Shown here: positions 1 to 8,122 of the stretch, piece by piece
How the letters are laid out: each line of letters begins with the position of its first letter
Position numbering within the stretch: position 1 is the stretch's first letter
Source of the DNA: DASYXW01 sp035934405
GTDB taxonomy: Bacteria; Acidobacteriota; Terriglobia; UBA7540
DNA: 37,060 bases
Direction: 5' to 3'
Assembly: GCA_035934405.1 (NCBI GenBank)
Contig: DASYXW010000068.1
Span: 1 to 37,060 of the forward strand
Translations under genes and position numbers: made by a program
Notes under the pieces: generated by a model
Seen by the model: the letters and a program-made list of their open reading frames with translations, nothing else
Told to the model about the DNA's origin: nothing
Databases searched by the model: none

Positions 1-52
1 GCCGGATCTTTTCCCACTGGGCATCGGTCAATAACCGACCGTATCGCGCCAT
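1..52 (-). mobile_element. IS5-type transposase, N-terminal fragment cut by window edge
   Basis: Reading leftwards from an ATG at 52, the first 17 codons give MARYGRLLTDAQWEKIR, the typical opening of IS5-family (DUF4096-type) transposases. A strong purine-rich ribosome site (AGGAGG) lies just upstream in 53-70. The rest of the gene lies outside the window, so it cannot be said whether the transposase is intact. The left end of the element is probably between 52 and about 120, but I could not define a terminal inverted repeat. The family call rests on a short peptide. Confidence 0.6.
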
Positions 53-143
53 CCGCCCTCCTCCTGGCGCTCTTCCCTCCTCCAAGGGAAAGACAACTAG
101 CCGAATTTAACGCATTACACCCGGTTTTGAAATGGCTTCTAAT

Positions 144-1172
144 CTAACTGGCAGAATTGATTCCCTCCACCACGCTCATCAGCCCGCCTGGCATCGGCCG
201 GACTCCTCCATAACCCCATCCCGCCGCTTCGAGTAGATGAGCGTACTCCTCGGCAGTTCTTTCTTGTCCAGTACCCCAGCACATCATGTGAATGTCGAAC
301 AGCTTCGAGAAGTGAGGCGTTTCCGGCCCGGGCACAACGTGTTCGATCAGAAGCATGCGGGAGTCGGCGGGAGCGGCGCTGCGCGCGTTCGAAAGAATCC
401 GTACCGACTCGCCGTCGTTCCAATCGTGAATGATTAATTTCATCAAGTACAGGTCCGCTGACGGAATGGCCTCAAACATGTTCCCACCCACGTACTGGCA
501 CCGATCCGCAAATCCTAGCTTGTTTGCCCACAGCCGCTCCGAGGCCGTTATTACGCTCGGGCGTTCGAGCACGAAACCGGTCAGATGTGGGTATCGCGCC
601 AAAAAGCCACAGATAAGATGTCCATGCCCTCCGCCGATGTCGCAGATGGTGCGGATCGATGCGAAATCAAAGTCCTCTAGCGCTTGCACTGCGGCTCTAG
701 TCTGGACGGCGGAGTAACTGCTCATCGCATTGTCGAAAACGGCCGCATAGTTGCCGTCTTGTTCGGCGTGTTCGAATGCCATGCGGCCAAACTCGCGCAC
801 GAAGGCGTTTTGCTTTCCCTCGTGAATCATGGCTGAAAGATGCTTCCACAGCGCGTAATGTTCCGGCCCCTCCTCAAGCAGCGCCATACCTCGGAGGCTT
901 TCGGGGTGTCCCTCCAGGAGGTAGCGGCCTTCGGGCGTGAGATTAAAAATTCGTTCCTGCTGTTCCGCGAGGAGTCCGATACTAGCCAAGGCTCGGAGGA
1001 GTCGATATCCGAGAGCGGAATCCAGGGAAAGTTCGTTGGTTAACTCTCTTGCCGGCTTCGGACCCCGTTCAAGAGCGTCGATGACGCCGAGCCTCACGCC
1101 CGCGTAAAGGATCTGGCTCCTCCATCTTCCGAAGATCAGGTCCGCGACCCTGGATTGAGGATCAGTCGCCAC
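144..1172 (-). CDS. SAM-dependent O-methyltransferase (COMT/hydroxyneurosporene type)
   Basis: A 342-residue protein with the layout of Methyltransf_2 enzymes. Residues 10-95 form an N-terminal winged-helix dimerisation part, followed by a Rossmann domain with the SAM-binding motif DIGGGHGHL at 178-186. The motif IIHDWND carries the usual catalytic histidine (H249) of plant-type O-methyltransferases. It should methylate a hydroxyl group on a small aromatic or polyketide-like molecule; the substrate cannot be read from sequence. I chose the GTG at 1172 because GAAAGGAG lies 7 nt upstream. An in-frame ATG at 1202 is the alternative. The open frame continues to 1415 only because it runs through an intergenic palindromic repeat. 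No partner genes are adjacent, and the next gene upstream is the GMC oxidoreductase. Confidence 0.85.
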   Translation of the reverse strand: MATDPQSRVADLIFGRWRSQILYAGVRLGVIDALERGPKPARELTNELSLDSALGYRLLRALASIGLLAEQQERIFNLTPEGRYLLEGHPESLRGMALLEEGPEHYALWKHLSAMIHEGKQNAFVREFGRMAFEHAEQDGNYAAVFDNAMSSYSAVQTRAAVQALEDFDFASIRTICDIGGGHGHLICGFLARYPHLTGFVLERPSVITASERLWANKLGFADRCQYVGGNMFEAIPSADLYLMKLIIHDWNDGESVRILSNARSAAPADSRMLLIEHVVPGPETPHFSKLFDIHMMCWGTGQERTAEEYAHLLEAAGWGYGGVRPMPGGLMSVVEGINSAS

Positions 1173-1298
1173 TGCTTTTCTCCTTTCAACCGGAATTTCC
1201 ATTATGGGCTCCGGGCCGGCCGAGATGCAACCACCAGCCGGGCCGCACCTGGAAGGACGACCGAACAGGTCGGGCAGTAACTCGATCCGCCGGACCAT

Positions 1299-1408
1299 GG
1301 CGGCAGCTTGCCGCCGCTTTCTCGCAAGAGTGAGCAGGACTGAAACGCTTGACCGTAAGCCTGACGCCCGGCAAGCCGGGCGGGTGAAAAGCGGCAGCAA
1401 GCTGCCGC
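1299..1408. repeat. Paired palindromes, MITE-like intergenic repeat
   Basis: Two strong hairpins bracket about 75 bp. The first is GGCGGCA-gct-TGCCGCC at 1299-1315. The second is GCGGCAGC-AA-GCTGCCGC at 1391-1408. The element lies between the GMC oxidase stop and the methyltransferase start and reads through as a spurious N-terminal extension of the latter. It has the form of a small non-autonomous palindromic repeat. No other copy of exactly this sequence is visible in the window. Confidence 0.6.
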
Positions 1409-1438
1409 ACTCCAAACATGCGCGATTGGCCTCACTCC

Positions 1439-4045
1439 CTACGACCCAGCTCCGGCGTACGTCTTGTAAAGCACCCCTGCGAAGAAGCGTCCGAACCTCG
1501 CCTCGGCTTCGAGGCGTTCGATGACGCCGCGAGCGTTCGTCACCCGGAAGGTCGTCAACTGCCGCGCAAAATCCGCGCGTGAAATCTTGAGAATGCCTTT
1601 GCCGAGCACCGGCGAGTGGATTCCCGCTTGCGCGGGAATGACCGCAGGGGGGCCCTCGATGCTCGCACCCCCGCCCTCGTACAGGGTGATGTAGAGCGTG
1701 GTGGTGTCCTGCCAGAGGTAGCGGACGCGCCCCTGGCGGATCGCCTTGAAGCCCTCGAAATAGTACTCGCGGCCGTCGTCGGCGGTGAGTTTCATGCGGT
1801 ACACCATGTGCCGCGTGCCGGGAACCTTCGGGTCCGTAATAAACAGATTGAAGGCGCCTGCTGTCGCCGTCAGCGGCTGCGGCGAGAGCGCCGGTGCTAT
1901 GACGCTGCCGATCATTCGCGCCGAATGGGAGCTGCTGGCGAGCATCTCGTCGAGATCCTCTGAGATGATGGTCAGCGTGAAGGTGAAGCTTGAGCCTTCG
2001 AGTTTGCCTTGCGTTGCGCCGCGCCCAAAATCGTCGGTCACGTGGCTGGAAAAATAACCGCGCATGGTTTCGGTGAATTCGAGACCGATCGGGGGCCGGG
2101 GGCCGGGGGCCGAGGGACAGGGGTCAGGGTTCGGGGTTCGGGGTTCGGGGTTCGCTTGTCTTACTTCATTCGCTTGTCTTACTTCAATTGATAACAGCCC
2201 TCGCCCCGCTTGCGGGGAGAGGGTGTCCCGGCTTGTCGGGACGGGTGAGGGGGCCTGACCCCTGACCCCTGACCCCTGGCCTTCGGCCCCCGACCCCTGA
2301 CCCCTGTACTCAATCTGCCAGCCGCGGTCGCGCGCCGCGAGCGCGCAGCATCGTTCCGCCAGCGCCGAAATCGTGAGCAGAGGATTCACACCCAGCGGGC
2401 GCGGAATAATCGCGCCGTCGCACACGTAAAGATTCTCGTAAACCGCCGTGCCGCTCGGTCCCGAGAACACCTGACCCTTGTGGTTCACCACGCCGTGCTC
2501 GGCGTCTTCCGCCATCACGCATCCGCCGAGCGGGTGGACGGTGAGGAGGTTGTGGCGGAGGAGCTTGGTCCACAGCGGGTTCATCACCAGGACGCCTTCG
2601 AGCGCGCGCGCGGCTTCGGCCAACCGTTCCCGGATGCGCTGGAACACCGGCTGGCCGCCCACGCCGGGCCAGCGGATGCAAAGCTGGTCGTTCTCCAGCG
2701 TCATGCGGCCGGCGCCGTCGTCGTGCCCCATGACGAGAAACGTCTGCGTGTTTCTGATGGCGCCGTGGTAGGGGTCTTGGAAGGGATCGGGGCTCGGGGT
2801 TCGGGGTTCGGGGTTCGTGCTAAGAATTCTTCCTTCCCGAATCCCGAGTCCCGAATCCCCAATCCCGAGTTCTTCACGAGCCTTGAACCCCGAAAGGGTA
2901 GCGAGCGTCTCAGGAAGAAAGCGGGCAAGGGCGCCGGGCGGCGAGCCTTCTTCAATCACCAGGCCCTCATCGAGCGCAGCCTGATCGCGCAGATCGATCA
3001 AGCCAGTGATGCAGGGGCCGACCGGCGGAATCTCACCGCGCCGGTGGTGTCCCCAGCCGACCCCGTTTACCTCGTCGGCGCCGTCGTAAGCGAATCCCCA
3101 GATGTCGCCGTTCCCGGTAAGCCGCTCGCCCACCTGCGCCGAAAGCGCCAGGCCACGGTCGCGCGAGCGAAGCAGAATCTCAGTGGAGCCGAGCGAGCCG
3201 GCGCCGAGAATCACCAGATCGGCGCTGATGGTAATCTCCGGCGCATGGAACTTCTCGCGCCCCAGACCCAGCAGGCGGCAGTGAACCAGCCAGCGGTTGT
3301 CTTTGCGCTCGATCGAGCGCACCGCGACCTCGGTGTAAATCTCCGCGCCGGCGGCGCGCGCGTCGGGCAGATAGTTCATGATGAGCGTGTTCTTGGCGGC
3401 GTAGTTGCAGCCGGTGACGCAGTCGCCGCAGAGAGAGCAGGGCCGCTGCTCGACGCCGGCGTGGTTCAGGCCGTCGAGCGTGAAGTTCACATTGATGGGC
3501 GGGCGACGGACGGCCGCGCGCATGAAGCGGGCGGACTTTTCAAGGGCGAGGAGTTTGGCCGGGGTCGGGAGATGGTCGGGGTAAGGCGTTGGCTTCAGCA
3601 TGGCTTCGGCATGCCCGTAGCCTTCTTCGAGCAATGTTCCAACATCGTGGCGCAGGGCCTCGGGCCAGCGCGAGTCGTCAAAGACGCGGGGGTCGGCGCG
3701 CAGAGCGACACTGGCGTTCACGAGCGACGTCCCGCCCAATCCGCAGCCCTTAAAAACATTGAGGTCGGGGCCGAGGTTGAATTCGTAGAGGCCAGACTCC
3801 GAGCCTACATGCTTGCCGGGCAGGTCGGCCCCGTCGGAAACGTCGGCCTGCATCTCTCGCATCACCTCGGGTTCGGTCGTGGGGTATTCGCCCGGCTGCC
3901 ACTCGCGTCCGCGCTCGAGCACCACCACCCGCTGGCCGGCGCGGGCGAACCGCGAGGCGGCAATCGCGCCACCGTAGCCGGAGCCTATGACGACCACGGG
4001 GTAGTGGTCCTGAAGATTCTCAATTGGAGAAGACAGACGTGTCAT
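1439..4045 (-). CDS. GMC-family (cholesterol-oxidase-like) flavoprotein with repeat insertions
   Basis: An 868-residue oxidoreductase. The FAD-binding motif GSGYGG is at 21-26, and GCGLGGTSLVN, near residue 100, is the second flavin contact. CSLCGDCVTGC (C203, C206, C209, C213) has ferredoxin-like spacing. HPLGGCVMAED and NLYVCDGAIIPRPLGVNP form the C-terminal GMC active-site region. About 250 further residues follow, an extra domain without a recognised fold. It should oxidise an alcohol or sterol-like substrate using FAD. The family is usually 500-650 residues. The excess comes partly from three in-frame insertions of intergenic-type repeats at 2782-2870, 2091-2309 and 1620-1639. No stop or frameshift is introduced. 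Start ATG at 4045 has AAAGGA upstream. No redox partner is adjacent. Confidence 0.85.
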   Translation of the reverse strand: MTRLSSPIENLQDHYPVVVIGSGYGGAIAASRFARAGQRVVVLERGREWQPGEYPTTEPEVMREMQADVSDGADLPGKHVGSESGLYEFNLGPDLNVFKGCGLGGTSLVNASVALRADPRVFDDSRWPEALRHDVGTLLEEGYGHAEAMLKPTPYPDHLPTPAKLLALEKSARFMRAAVRRPPINVNFTLDGLNHAGVEQRPCSLCGDCVTGCNYAAKNTLIMNYLPDARAAGAEIYTEVAVRSIERKDNRWLVHCRLLGLGREKFHAPEITISADLVILGAGSLGSTEILLRSRDRGLALSAQVGERLTGNGDIWGFAYDGADEVNGVGWGHHRRGEIPPVGPCITGLIDLRDQAALDEGLVIEEGSPPGALARFLPETLATLSGFKAREELGIGDSGLGIREGRILSTNPEPRTPSPDPFQDPYHGAIRNTQTFLVMGHDDGAGRMTLENDQLCIRWPGVGGQPVFQRIRERLAEAARALEGVLVMNPLWTKLLRHNLLTVHPLGGCVMAEDAEHGVVNHKGQVFSGPSGTAVYENLYVCDGAIIPRPLGVNPLLTISALAERCCALAARDRGWQIEYRGQGSGAEGQGSGVRGQAPSPVPTSRDTLSPQAGRGLLSIEVRQANEVRQANPEPRTPNPDPCPSAPGPRPPIGLEFTETMRGYFSSHVTDDFGRGATQGKLEGSSFTFTLTIISEDLDEMLASSSHSARMIGSVIAPALSPQPLTATAGAFNLFITDPKVPGTRHMVYRMKLTADDGREYYFEGFKAIRQGRVRYLWQDTTTLYITLYEGGGASIEGPPAVIPAQAGIHSPVLGKGILKISRADFARQLTTFRVTNARGVIERLEAEARFGRFFAGVLYKTYAGAGS
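1620..1639. repeat. Palindromic REP-like element inside the GMC oxidase gene
   Basis: ATTCCCGC-ttgc-GCGGGAAT is a perfect 8-bp hairpin embedded in TGGATTCCCGC...GGGAATGAC context. This is a well-known dispersed bacterial repeat that translates as VIPAQAGIHS on one strand, and here it does so within the reading frame of the GMC protein near its C-terminus. Confidence 0.7.
2091..2309. repeat. Inverted pair of 7-bp tandem arrays around a palindromic core, inside coding sequence
   Basis: Left array 2091-2153 is nine consecutive 7-mers: GGGGGCC three times, GAGGGAC, AGGGGTC, AGGGTTC, then GGGGTTC three times. Right array 2254-2302 is seven 7-mers of the CCTGACC type, which is the opposite orientation. 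The core holds a perfect 18-bp tandem duplication (2151-2186). It also holds a palindromic element at 2198-2253 that shares GGGGAGAGGGTGTCC and ACGGGTGAGGGG with the intergenic element at 14116-14176. The whole block is read in frame as a low-complexity Gly/Ser/Pro/Arg stretch of the GMC oxidase. Confidence 0.85.
2782..2870. repeat. Inverted pair of 7-bp tandem arrays (5 + 5 units) inside coding sequence
   Basis: Left array 2782-2816 is AGGGATC, GGGGCTC, then GGGGTTC three times. A 19-bp core follows. Right array 2836-2870 is CCCGAAT, CCCGAGT, CCCGAAT, CCCCAAT, CCCGAGT, which is the reverse-complement orientation. It is translated in frame within the GMC oxidase (peptides such as NPEPRTPSPDP). 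Confidence 0.85.
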
Positions 4046-4352
4046 CGCTGGTCCTTTCTGGTCTTGCAGGTTGGCGAACTAGAGCGGAGTCCGCAATCGT
4101 AAGTGAAGGCGGGCCGCGATACGGGTCATGCTCAGGGTTCTGGTGCATGCTCAGGCGTCCACCAAATTCGCTTTCTTCCCATCGTGTCATGTCAAAGTGA
4201 GACTGTGGCGACAACTGAGAAAACTGAGACGGTTTGTTTTCTTCTTTATTTGCAATGGATTGGGATGTTAAGAATCCGGTGATTCTCTTCGACCTTCGAA
4301 AAGTGTGGAGTTTTTCCGCACTTTTCCCTCGAACCATCAGCGGGCGCGGAAA
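4046..4352. other. Divergent intergenic region between the GMC oxidase gene and trmFO
   Basis: About 300 bp separating divergent genes. I see no convincing coding sequence; the open frames here are short, lack a ribosome site and overlap the GMC start. No array, palindrome or riboswitch-like element was recognised. It presumably holds the promoter of the leftward GMC gene as well as the rightward trmFO promoter at its right end. Confidence 0.5.
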
Positions 4353-4380
4353 CCGACTGGTAAGCAAGACTTGTTATAAT
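4353..4380 (+). promoter_or_regulatory. Sigma-70-type promoter of trmFO
   Basis: A perfect TATAAT at 4375-4380 is preceded by TTG (extended region) and, 16 bp upstream, by a weak -35 (CCGACT, 4353-4358). Transcription would start near 4387, leaving a leader of only about 8 nt before the ATG at 4395, with no clear Shine-Dalgarno. Confidence 0.6.
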
Positions 4381-4394
4381 GTCGGTGGGCCGTT

Positions 4395-5783
4395 ATGGCA
4401 GCGAACTCGATCGTCGTCGTGGGCGGAGGGCTGGCCGGTAGCGAAGCGGCATGGCAGACCGCGGAGCGCGGGACGCCGGTTACGCTTTACGAGATGCGTC
4501 CAGCGCAATCGGCGCCGGCGCACAAGACTGATCGTTTGGCGGAGCTGGTTTGCAGCAATTCGCTGAAGTCGAACGCGCGCGGGGCGGCCTCCTGGCTGCT
4601 CAAAGAAGAGTTGCGGCGCGGGGGCTCGCTACTCTTGCGACTGGCGGACGCGGCGGCGGTGCCGGGGGGCGCGGCGCTGGCGGTGGATCGGGAGCGGTTT
4701 TCAGAGTCTGTCACCCGCGCCATCAAGCAGCACCCCCTGATCGAGGTGTGCCGCGAGGAACTCCGCGTGATTCCGCGCGACACGCTGATCCTGATCTCGA
4801 CCGGGCCCTTGACTTCGGAATCTCTCGCAGCCGACCTGCAGCGGCTGACCGGGGCCGAAAACCTTGCCTTCTACGATTCCATCAGCCCCATCGTGGATGC
4901 GGAAACCGTAAACTCAGAGCGTACATTCCGCGCATCGCGTTACGGTAAGGGCGGCGAGGACTACCTCAACTGCCCGATGACTGACACCGAATATAACGCC
5001 TTCTATGAGGCGCTGCGAAGCGCCGAAACAGTGGAAACGCACGCCTTCGAAGACTTGAACTATTTCGAAGCGTGTCTTCCGATTGAGGAACTCTCCCGCC
5101 GCGGCGTGGACACGCTGCGCTTCGGGCCCATGAAGCCCGTCGGTCTCACCGACCCGCATACCGGCCGCCAGCCCTACGCCGTCGTCCAGCTACGGCCGGA
5201 GAACCTGCGTTTCTCCAGTTATAATCTGGTGGGCTTCCAGAATCACCTGAAGTTTCCGGAACAGAAACGCATCCTGCGGATGATTCCCGGCCTTGAGAAC
5301 GCGGAGTTCCTCCGCTTCGGCCAGATCCACCGCAACACATACATCAACGCGCCGCGGCTGCTTCGACCGGACTTGAGCTTGAGAGAGGCGCCGGGCGTTT
5401 TTGTGGCCGGGCAGCTTTCGGGTGTGGAAGGATACGTGGAGTGCATCGCCACGGGATTCCTCGCCGGCCTTGCTCTGGCGCACCGGGCCGTGAACCTCGC
5501 CTTCGCTCCGCCGCCGCGAACCACTGCTCTCGGCTCATTGGTCCATTACATCACCCACGCGGACCCCAACCACTACCAGCCGGCCAACATTTCGTTCGAC
5601 TTACTCGCACCCATCGAAGGGTTGCCCCGAGCCATTGCGCGCGACCGGCAGAAGCGGCGCGAGCGGCAGTGCAATCGGGCACTTGAGGATCTCGCCCGAT
5701 GGTTCACGGGCCAAAGCGACCGGGCTGCCGTCGAGCCAGGCGCGGTTCTGCCCGAGGCGCCGGTCATCGGGGTCCAAGCATGA
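4395..5783 (+). CDS. trmFO: Methylenetetrahydrofolate-tRNA-(uracil-54-C5)-methyltransferase TrmFO
   Basis: A 462-residue folate- and FAD-dependent enzyme that makes ribothymidine at U54 of tRNA. The FAD motif GGGLAGSEAAWQ is at 10-21. The catalytic cysteine C53 sits in LAELVCSNSLKSN, and the second functional cysteine C227 in YFEACLPIEEL; both match the Bacillus subtilis enzyme positions closely. Length is normal for the family (430-470). It is the first gene of an operon with a phospholipase C-like gene and xerC. The stop TGA overlaps the next ATG (ATGA at 5780-5783), implying translational coupling. trmFO next to xerC is a familiar arrangement in Firmicutes and Acidobacteria; the gene between them is the unusual part. 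Confidence 0.96.
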   Translation: MAANSIVVVGGGLAGSEAAWQTAERGTPVTLYEMRPAQSAPAHKTDRLAELVCSNSLKSNARGAASWLLKEELRRGGSLLLRLADAAAVPGGAALAVDRERFSESVTRAIKQHPLIEVCREELRVIPRDTLILISTGPLTSESLAADLQRLTGAENLAFYDSISPIVDAETVNSERTFRASRYGKGGEDYLNCPMTDTEYNAFYEALRSAETVETHAFEDLNYFEACLPIEELSRRGVDTLRFGPMKPVGLTDPHTGRQPYAVVQLRPENLRFSSYNLVGFQNHLKFPEQKRILRMIPGLENAEFLRFGQIHRNTYINAPRLLRPDLSLREAPGVFVAGQLSGVEGYVECIATGFLAGLALAHRAVNLAFAPPPRTTALGSLVHYITHADPNHYQPANISFDLLAPIEGLPRAIARDRQKRRERQCNRALEDLARWFTGQSDRAAVEPGAVLPEAPVIGVQA

Positions 5784-7126
5784 TGAGCAGGCCGTTTTCT
5801 CATCGCCGAATCTCGTGGTTCACTGCATTCCTCGCGGCGCTCGTTGTGCCCGCCTCAGTCTCGCGTGGCTATTCCGTCCTCAGCCACGAGGCCACCATCG
5901 ACGCGGTGTGGGACCCCGTCATCAAGCCCCTGCTACTGGCGCGATACCCCACCGCCTCCGAGGCCCAGTTACAGGAGGCGCACGCCTATGCTTACGGCGG
6001 ATGCGTCATCCAGGACATGGGCTATTACCCGTTTGGGAATCGCTTTTTCAGCGACCTCACCCATTATGTGCGCAGCGGTGACTTCGTTGAGGCGCTGCTG
6101 CAGGAATCAGCCGACATGTACGAGTACTCCTTCGCGCTCGGGGCGCTGGCGCATTACGCCGCAGACAACAGCGGACATCCGTTGGCGGTGAACCTCTCCG
6201 TGTCCCAGATGTACCCCAAGCTACGGAAGAAATATGGCAAGTCTGTGACCTTCGAGGACGATCCCAAGGTTCATGTCCTGGTGGAGTTTTCGTTCGATGT
6301 GGTGCAGCTTGCCGGCGCCGGTTACAAGCCCGAGACTTACCACAATTTCATCGGCTTCAAGGTTTCGAAGGACCTGTTGAATCGCGCCTTCAAGAGCACT
6401 TACGGCCTCGACGCCCGCGATGTGTTCCTCGATGAAGATTTGGCCATCGGGACGTACCGCCGCGGCGCCAGCGAAATCATCCCGCAGATGACGGCAATCG
6501 CCTGGAAGAAGGAGCGGGGCGAGATCCGCAGGGTTACTCCCGGCATCACACGCAAGCAATTCGTATACAAGCTTTCGCGCGCGGACTATCAGGGGACGTG
6601 GGGCAAGAGTTACAAGAAGATGAGAATCTTCCGTCAGCAGTGGGGCGAGCCACACGAAGCCGGGCCCGGACTGCTGGCCAGAATCCTGGTTTTCCTGTTC
6701 GAACACCTGCCCAAGGTCGGCCCCTTTCAGACGCTCTCGTTCAAGCTGCCCACGCCCCAGGCGGAGCGCCTGTTCACCGAAAGCTTTACGGTGACGACGA
6801 GCCGGTATCAGAAGCTGTTGGGCGAGGTCCGGCAGAGCCAGTCCGCGCTGAGCAACAATGACTTCGACACCGGCAAGGCCACGCGAGGCGGCGAATACCG
6901 GCTGGCCGACCGGGCGTACGCGGGGTTGCTCGACCGGCTTGCCCAGGAGAACTTTCGGAACGTCACACCCGAATTGCGCAGCAACATCCTGGCGTTCTAC
7001 GGCGACCTCTCCGCCCCCATCGACACCAAGAAGGATCCGAAGGAGTGGGACAAAGTTCAGCGCGAGCTGGATGCCTTGCGGGCCGCACCGGCGCAGACTG
7101 TCACGGGCACGATCGGCAACCGATAA
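5780..7126 (+). CDS. Exported zinc-dependent phospholipase C-like protein
   Basis: A 448-residue protein with a signal peptide (basic MMSRPFSHRR, then a hydrophobic stretch to about residue 28). It resembles the Zn_dep_PLPC family: an early SHEATID motif, a HAYAYGGCVIQDMGYYPFG segment and ALAHYAADNSGHP supply the His/Asp metal ligands of the fold, all within the first 160 residues. The C-terminal 290 residues have no recognised domain. The predicted location is periplasmic or secreted, and the substrate is unknown. The start is fixed by ATGA overlap with trmFO. The last codons run into a degenerate 7-bp repeat array. The link between an exported lipase-like protein and the tRNA and recombination genes of the operon is unexplained. 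Confidence 0.75.
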   Translation: MMSRPFSHRRISWFTAFLAALVVPASVSRGYSVLSHEATIDAVWDPVIKPLLLARYPTASEAQLQEAHAYAYGGCVIQDMGYYPFGNRFFSDLTHYVRSGDFVEALLQESADMYEYSFALGALAHYAADNSGHPLAVNLSVSQMYPKLRKKYGKSVTFEDDPKVHVLVEFSFDVVQLAGAGYKPETYHNFIGFKVSKDLLNRAFKSTYGLDARDVFLDEDLAIGTYRRGASEIIPQMTAIAWKKERGEIRRVTPGITRKQFVYKLSRADYQGTWGKSYKKMRIFRQQWGEPHEAGPGLLARILVFLFEHLPKVGPFQTLSFKLPTPQAERLFTESFTVTTSRYQKLLGEVRQSQSALSNNDFDTGKATRGGEYRLADRAYAGLLDRLAQENFRNVTPELRSNILAFYGDLSAPIDTKKDPKEWDKVQRELDALRAAPAQTVTGTIGNR

Positions 7127-7142
7127 CAGGCAATTGACAACT
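7115..7142. repeat. Degenerate 7-bp tandem array at a gene junction
   Basis: Four units of 7 bp: GGCAACC, GATAACA, GGCAATT, GACAACT. They span the stop codon of the phospholipase-like gene and end 13 bp before the xerC ATG. The array is one-sided, with no inverted partner. It is weaker than the other arrays and is included because the period is exact. Confidence 0.45.
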
Positions 7143-7155
7143 GGCGGCTGCTTTC

Positions 7156-8097
7156 ATGGACGAACTCATTGAGCGCTACGTCCGCTACCTCCAATACGAG
7201 CGCAACGCCTCGCCGCACACCATTCGCAACTATCAGAGCGACCTCCGGCAGTTGAGGGATTACATCGCCCGTCTCGCGGCGCCTGGCGGGCGGGAAGCAG
7301 GCGCAGCGGTCAGGATTGAGTCCGTTGACGCGCTGCGCATCCGAGGATTTCTAGCGCATCTGCTGCAGCGCGAGAAAAAGAAAACCTCTATCGCGCGCAA
7401 GCTCGCGGCGGTCCGCGCCTTCTTCAAGTTTCTGTGGCGGGAGAAGCTAATTAGAGAGAACCCCGCCGCGCTGGTTTCCACGCCGAAGCTGGCGAAGACG
7501 CTGCCGCGTATCATGACGGAAGAGGAGATGAACACTTTTCTCGACCGTCTGGCGCTGGCCACGAAGGAAGCCACCAGCGAACTCGCGCCCGTCCTGCGGC
7601 GCGACCGCGCGATTCTGGAGCTGCTTTATGCTTCGGGCCTGCGCGTCAGCGAACTCGCCGGGCTCGACCTGCGCAGCGTCAGCTTCGGTGACTTGATGGT
7701 GCTGGTGCGCGGCAAGGGCCGCAAGGAGCGCATCGTGCCGTTTGGCCAAAAGGCCAAGCAGGCGATCGAGGATTACCTGCCGGTGCGGGAGCGGTTGCTC
7801 GTGGAAAACCGGACGGGAAGCCCAGCGCTGTTTTTGAATCTGCGCGGACGGCGGCTCACCGTGCGATCGGTGGACCGGCTGGTGAAAAAGTACGTGCGGC
7901 AGTTCGGGCCGAACATCAAAGCCAGCCCGCACTCGCTGCGCCACGCCTTCGCGTCACACCTGCTCACTGAAGGCGCGGACCTGCGCGCCATTCAGGAAAT
8001 GCTGGGCCACGCCAGCCTCTCGACCACTCAGAAATACACCCAGGTCTCGATCAAGCAACTGATCGAGGTCTACGACAAGACGCACCCCAAGGCGTGA
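7156..8097 (+). CDS. xerC: Tyrosine site-specific recombinase XerC
   Basis: A 313-residue integrase. The N-terminal SAM-like core-binding domain is residues 1-90, and the catalytic domain has all six active-site residues: R163 (ASGLRVSEL), K187, H259 and R262 (PHSLRHAF), H285 (LGHAS) and nucleophile Y294 (TQKYTQV). Length and motifs are those of the chromosomal XerC/XerD group rather than a phage integrase, and the trmFO linkage favours XerC. It resolves chromosome dimers at dif with XerD. hslUV, which often follows, is absent. The gene converges on the heme-ankyrin gene 25 bp away. An imperfect GGGC/GCCC hairpin in that gap (8101-8121) could act in termination, but it has no T-tract. Confidence 0.95.
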   Translation: MDELIERYVRYLQYERNASPHTIRNYQSDLRQLRDYIARLAAPGGREAGAAVRIESVDALRIRGFLAHLLQREKKKTSIARKLAAVRAFFKFLWREKLIRENPAALVSTPKLAKTLPRIMTEEEMNTFLDRLALATKEATSELAPVLRRDRAILELLYASGLRVSELAGLDLRSVSFGDLMVLVRGKGRKERIVPFGQKAKQAIEDYLPVRERLLVENRTGSPALFLNLRGRRLTVRSVDRLVKKYVRQFGPNIKASPHSLRHAFASHLLTEGADLRAIQEMLGHASLSTTQKYTQVSIKQLIEVYDKTHPKA

Positions 8098-8122
8098 CGC
8101 CCCGGGCTTGAGGCCCCGGCGG

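Noticed and set aside
1173..1415. N-terminal extension of the O-methyltransferase
   Set aside because: It is encoded by an intergenic palindromic repeat; a GTG with a good ribosome site lies at the domain start.
2480..4102. 540-codon open frame on the plus strand
   Set aside because: It is antisense to the GMC oxidase, whose FAD and active-site motifs are clear. High GC makes long shadow frames common here.
4020..4367. 115-codon ORF overlapping the GMC start
   Set aside because: No recognisable domain, and it occupies the promoter region.
8098..8122. Strong bidirectional terminator between xerC and the heme-ankyrin gene
   Set aside because: The hairpin is imperfect (two mismatches) and has no T-tract, so it is mentioned only in the xerC entry.
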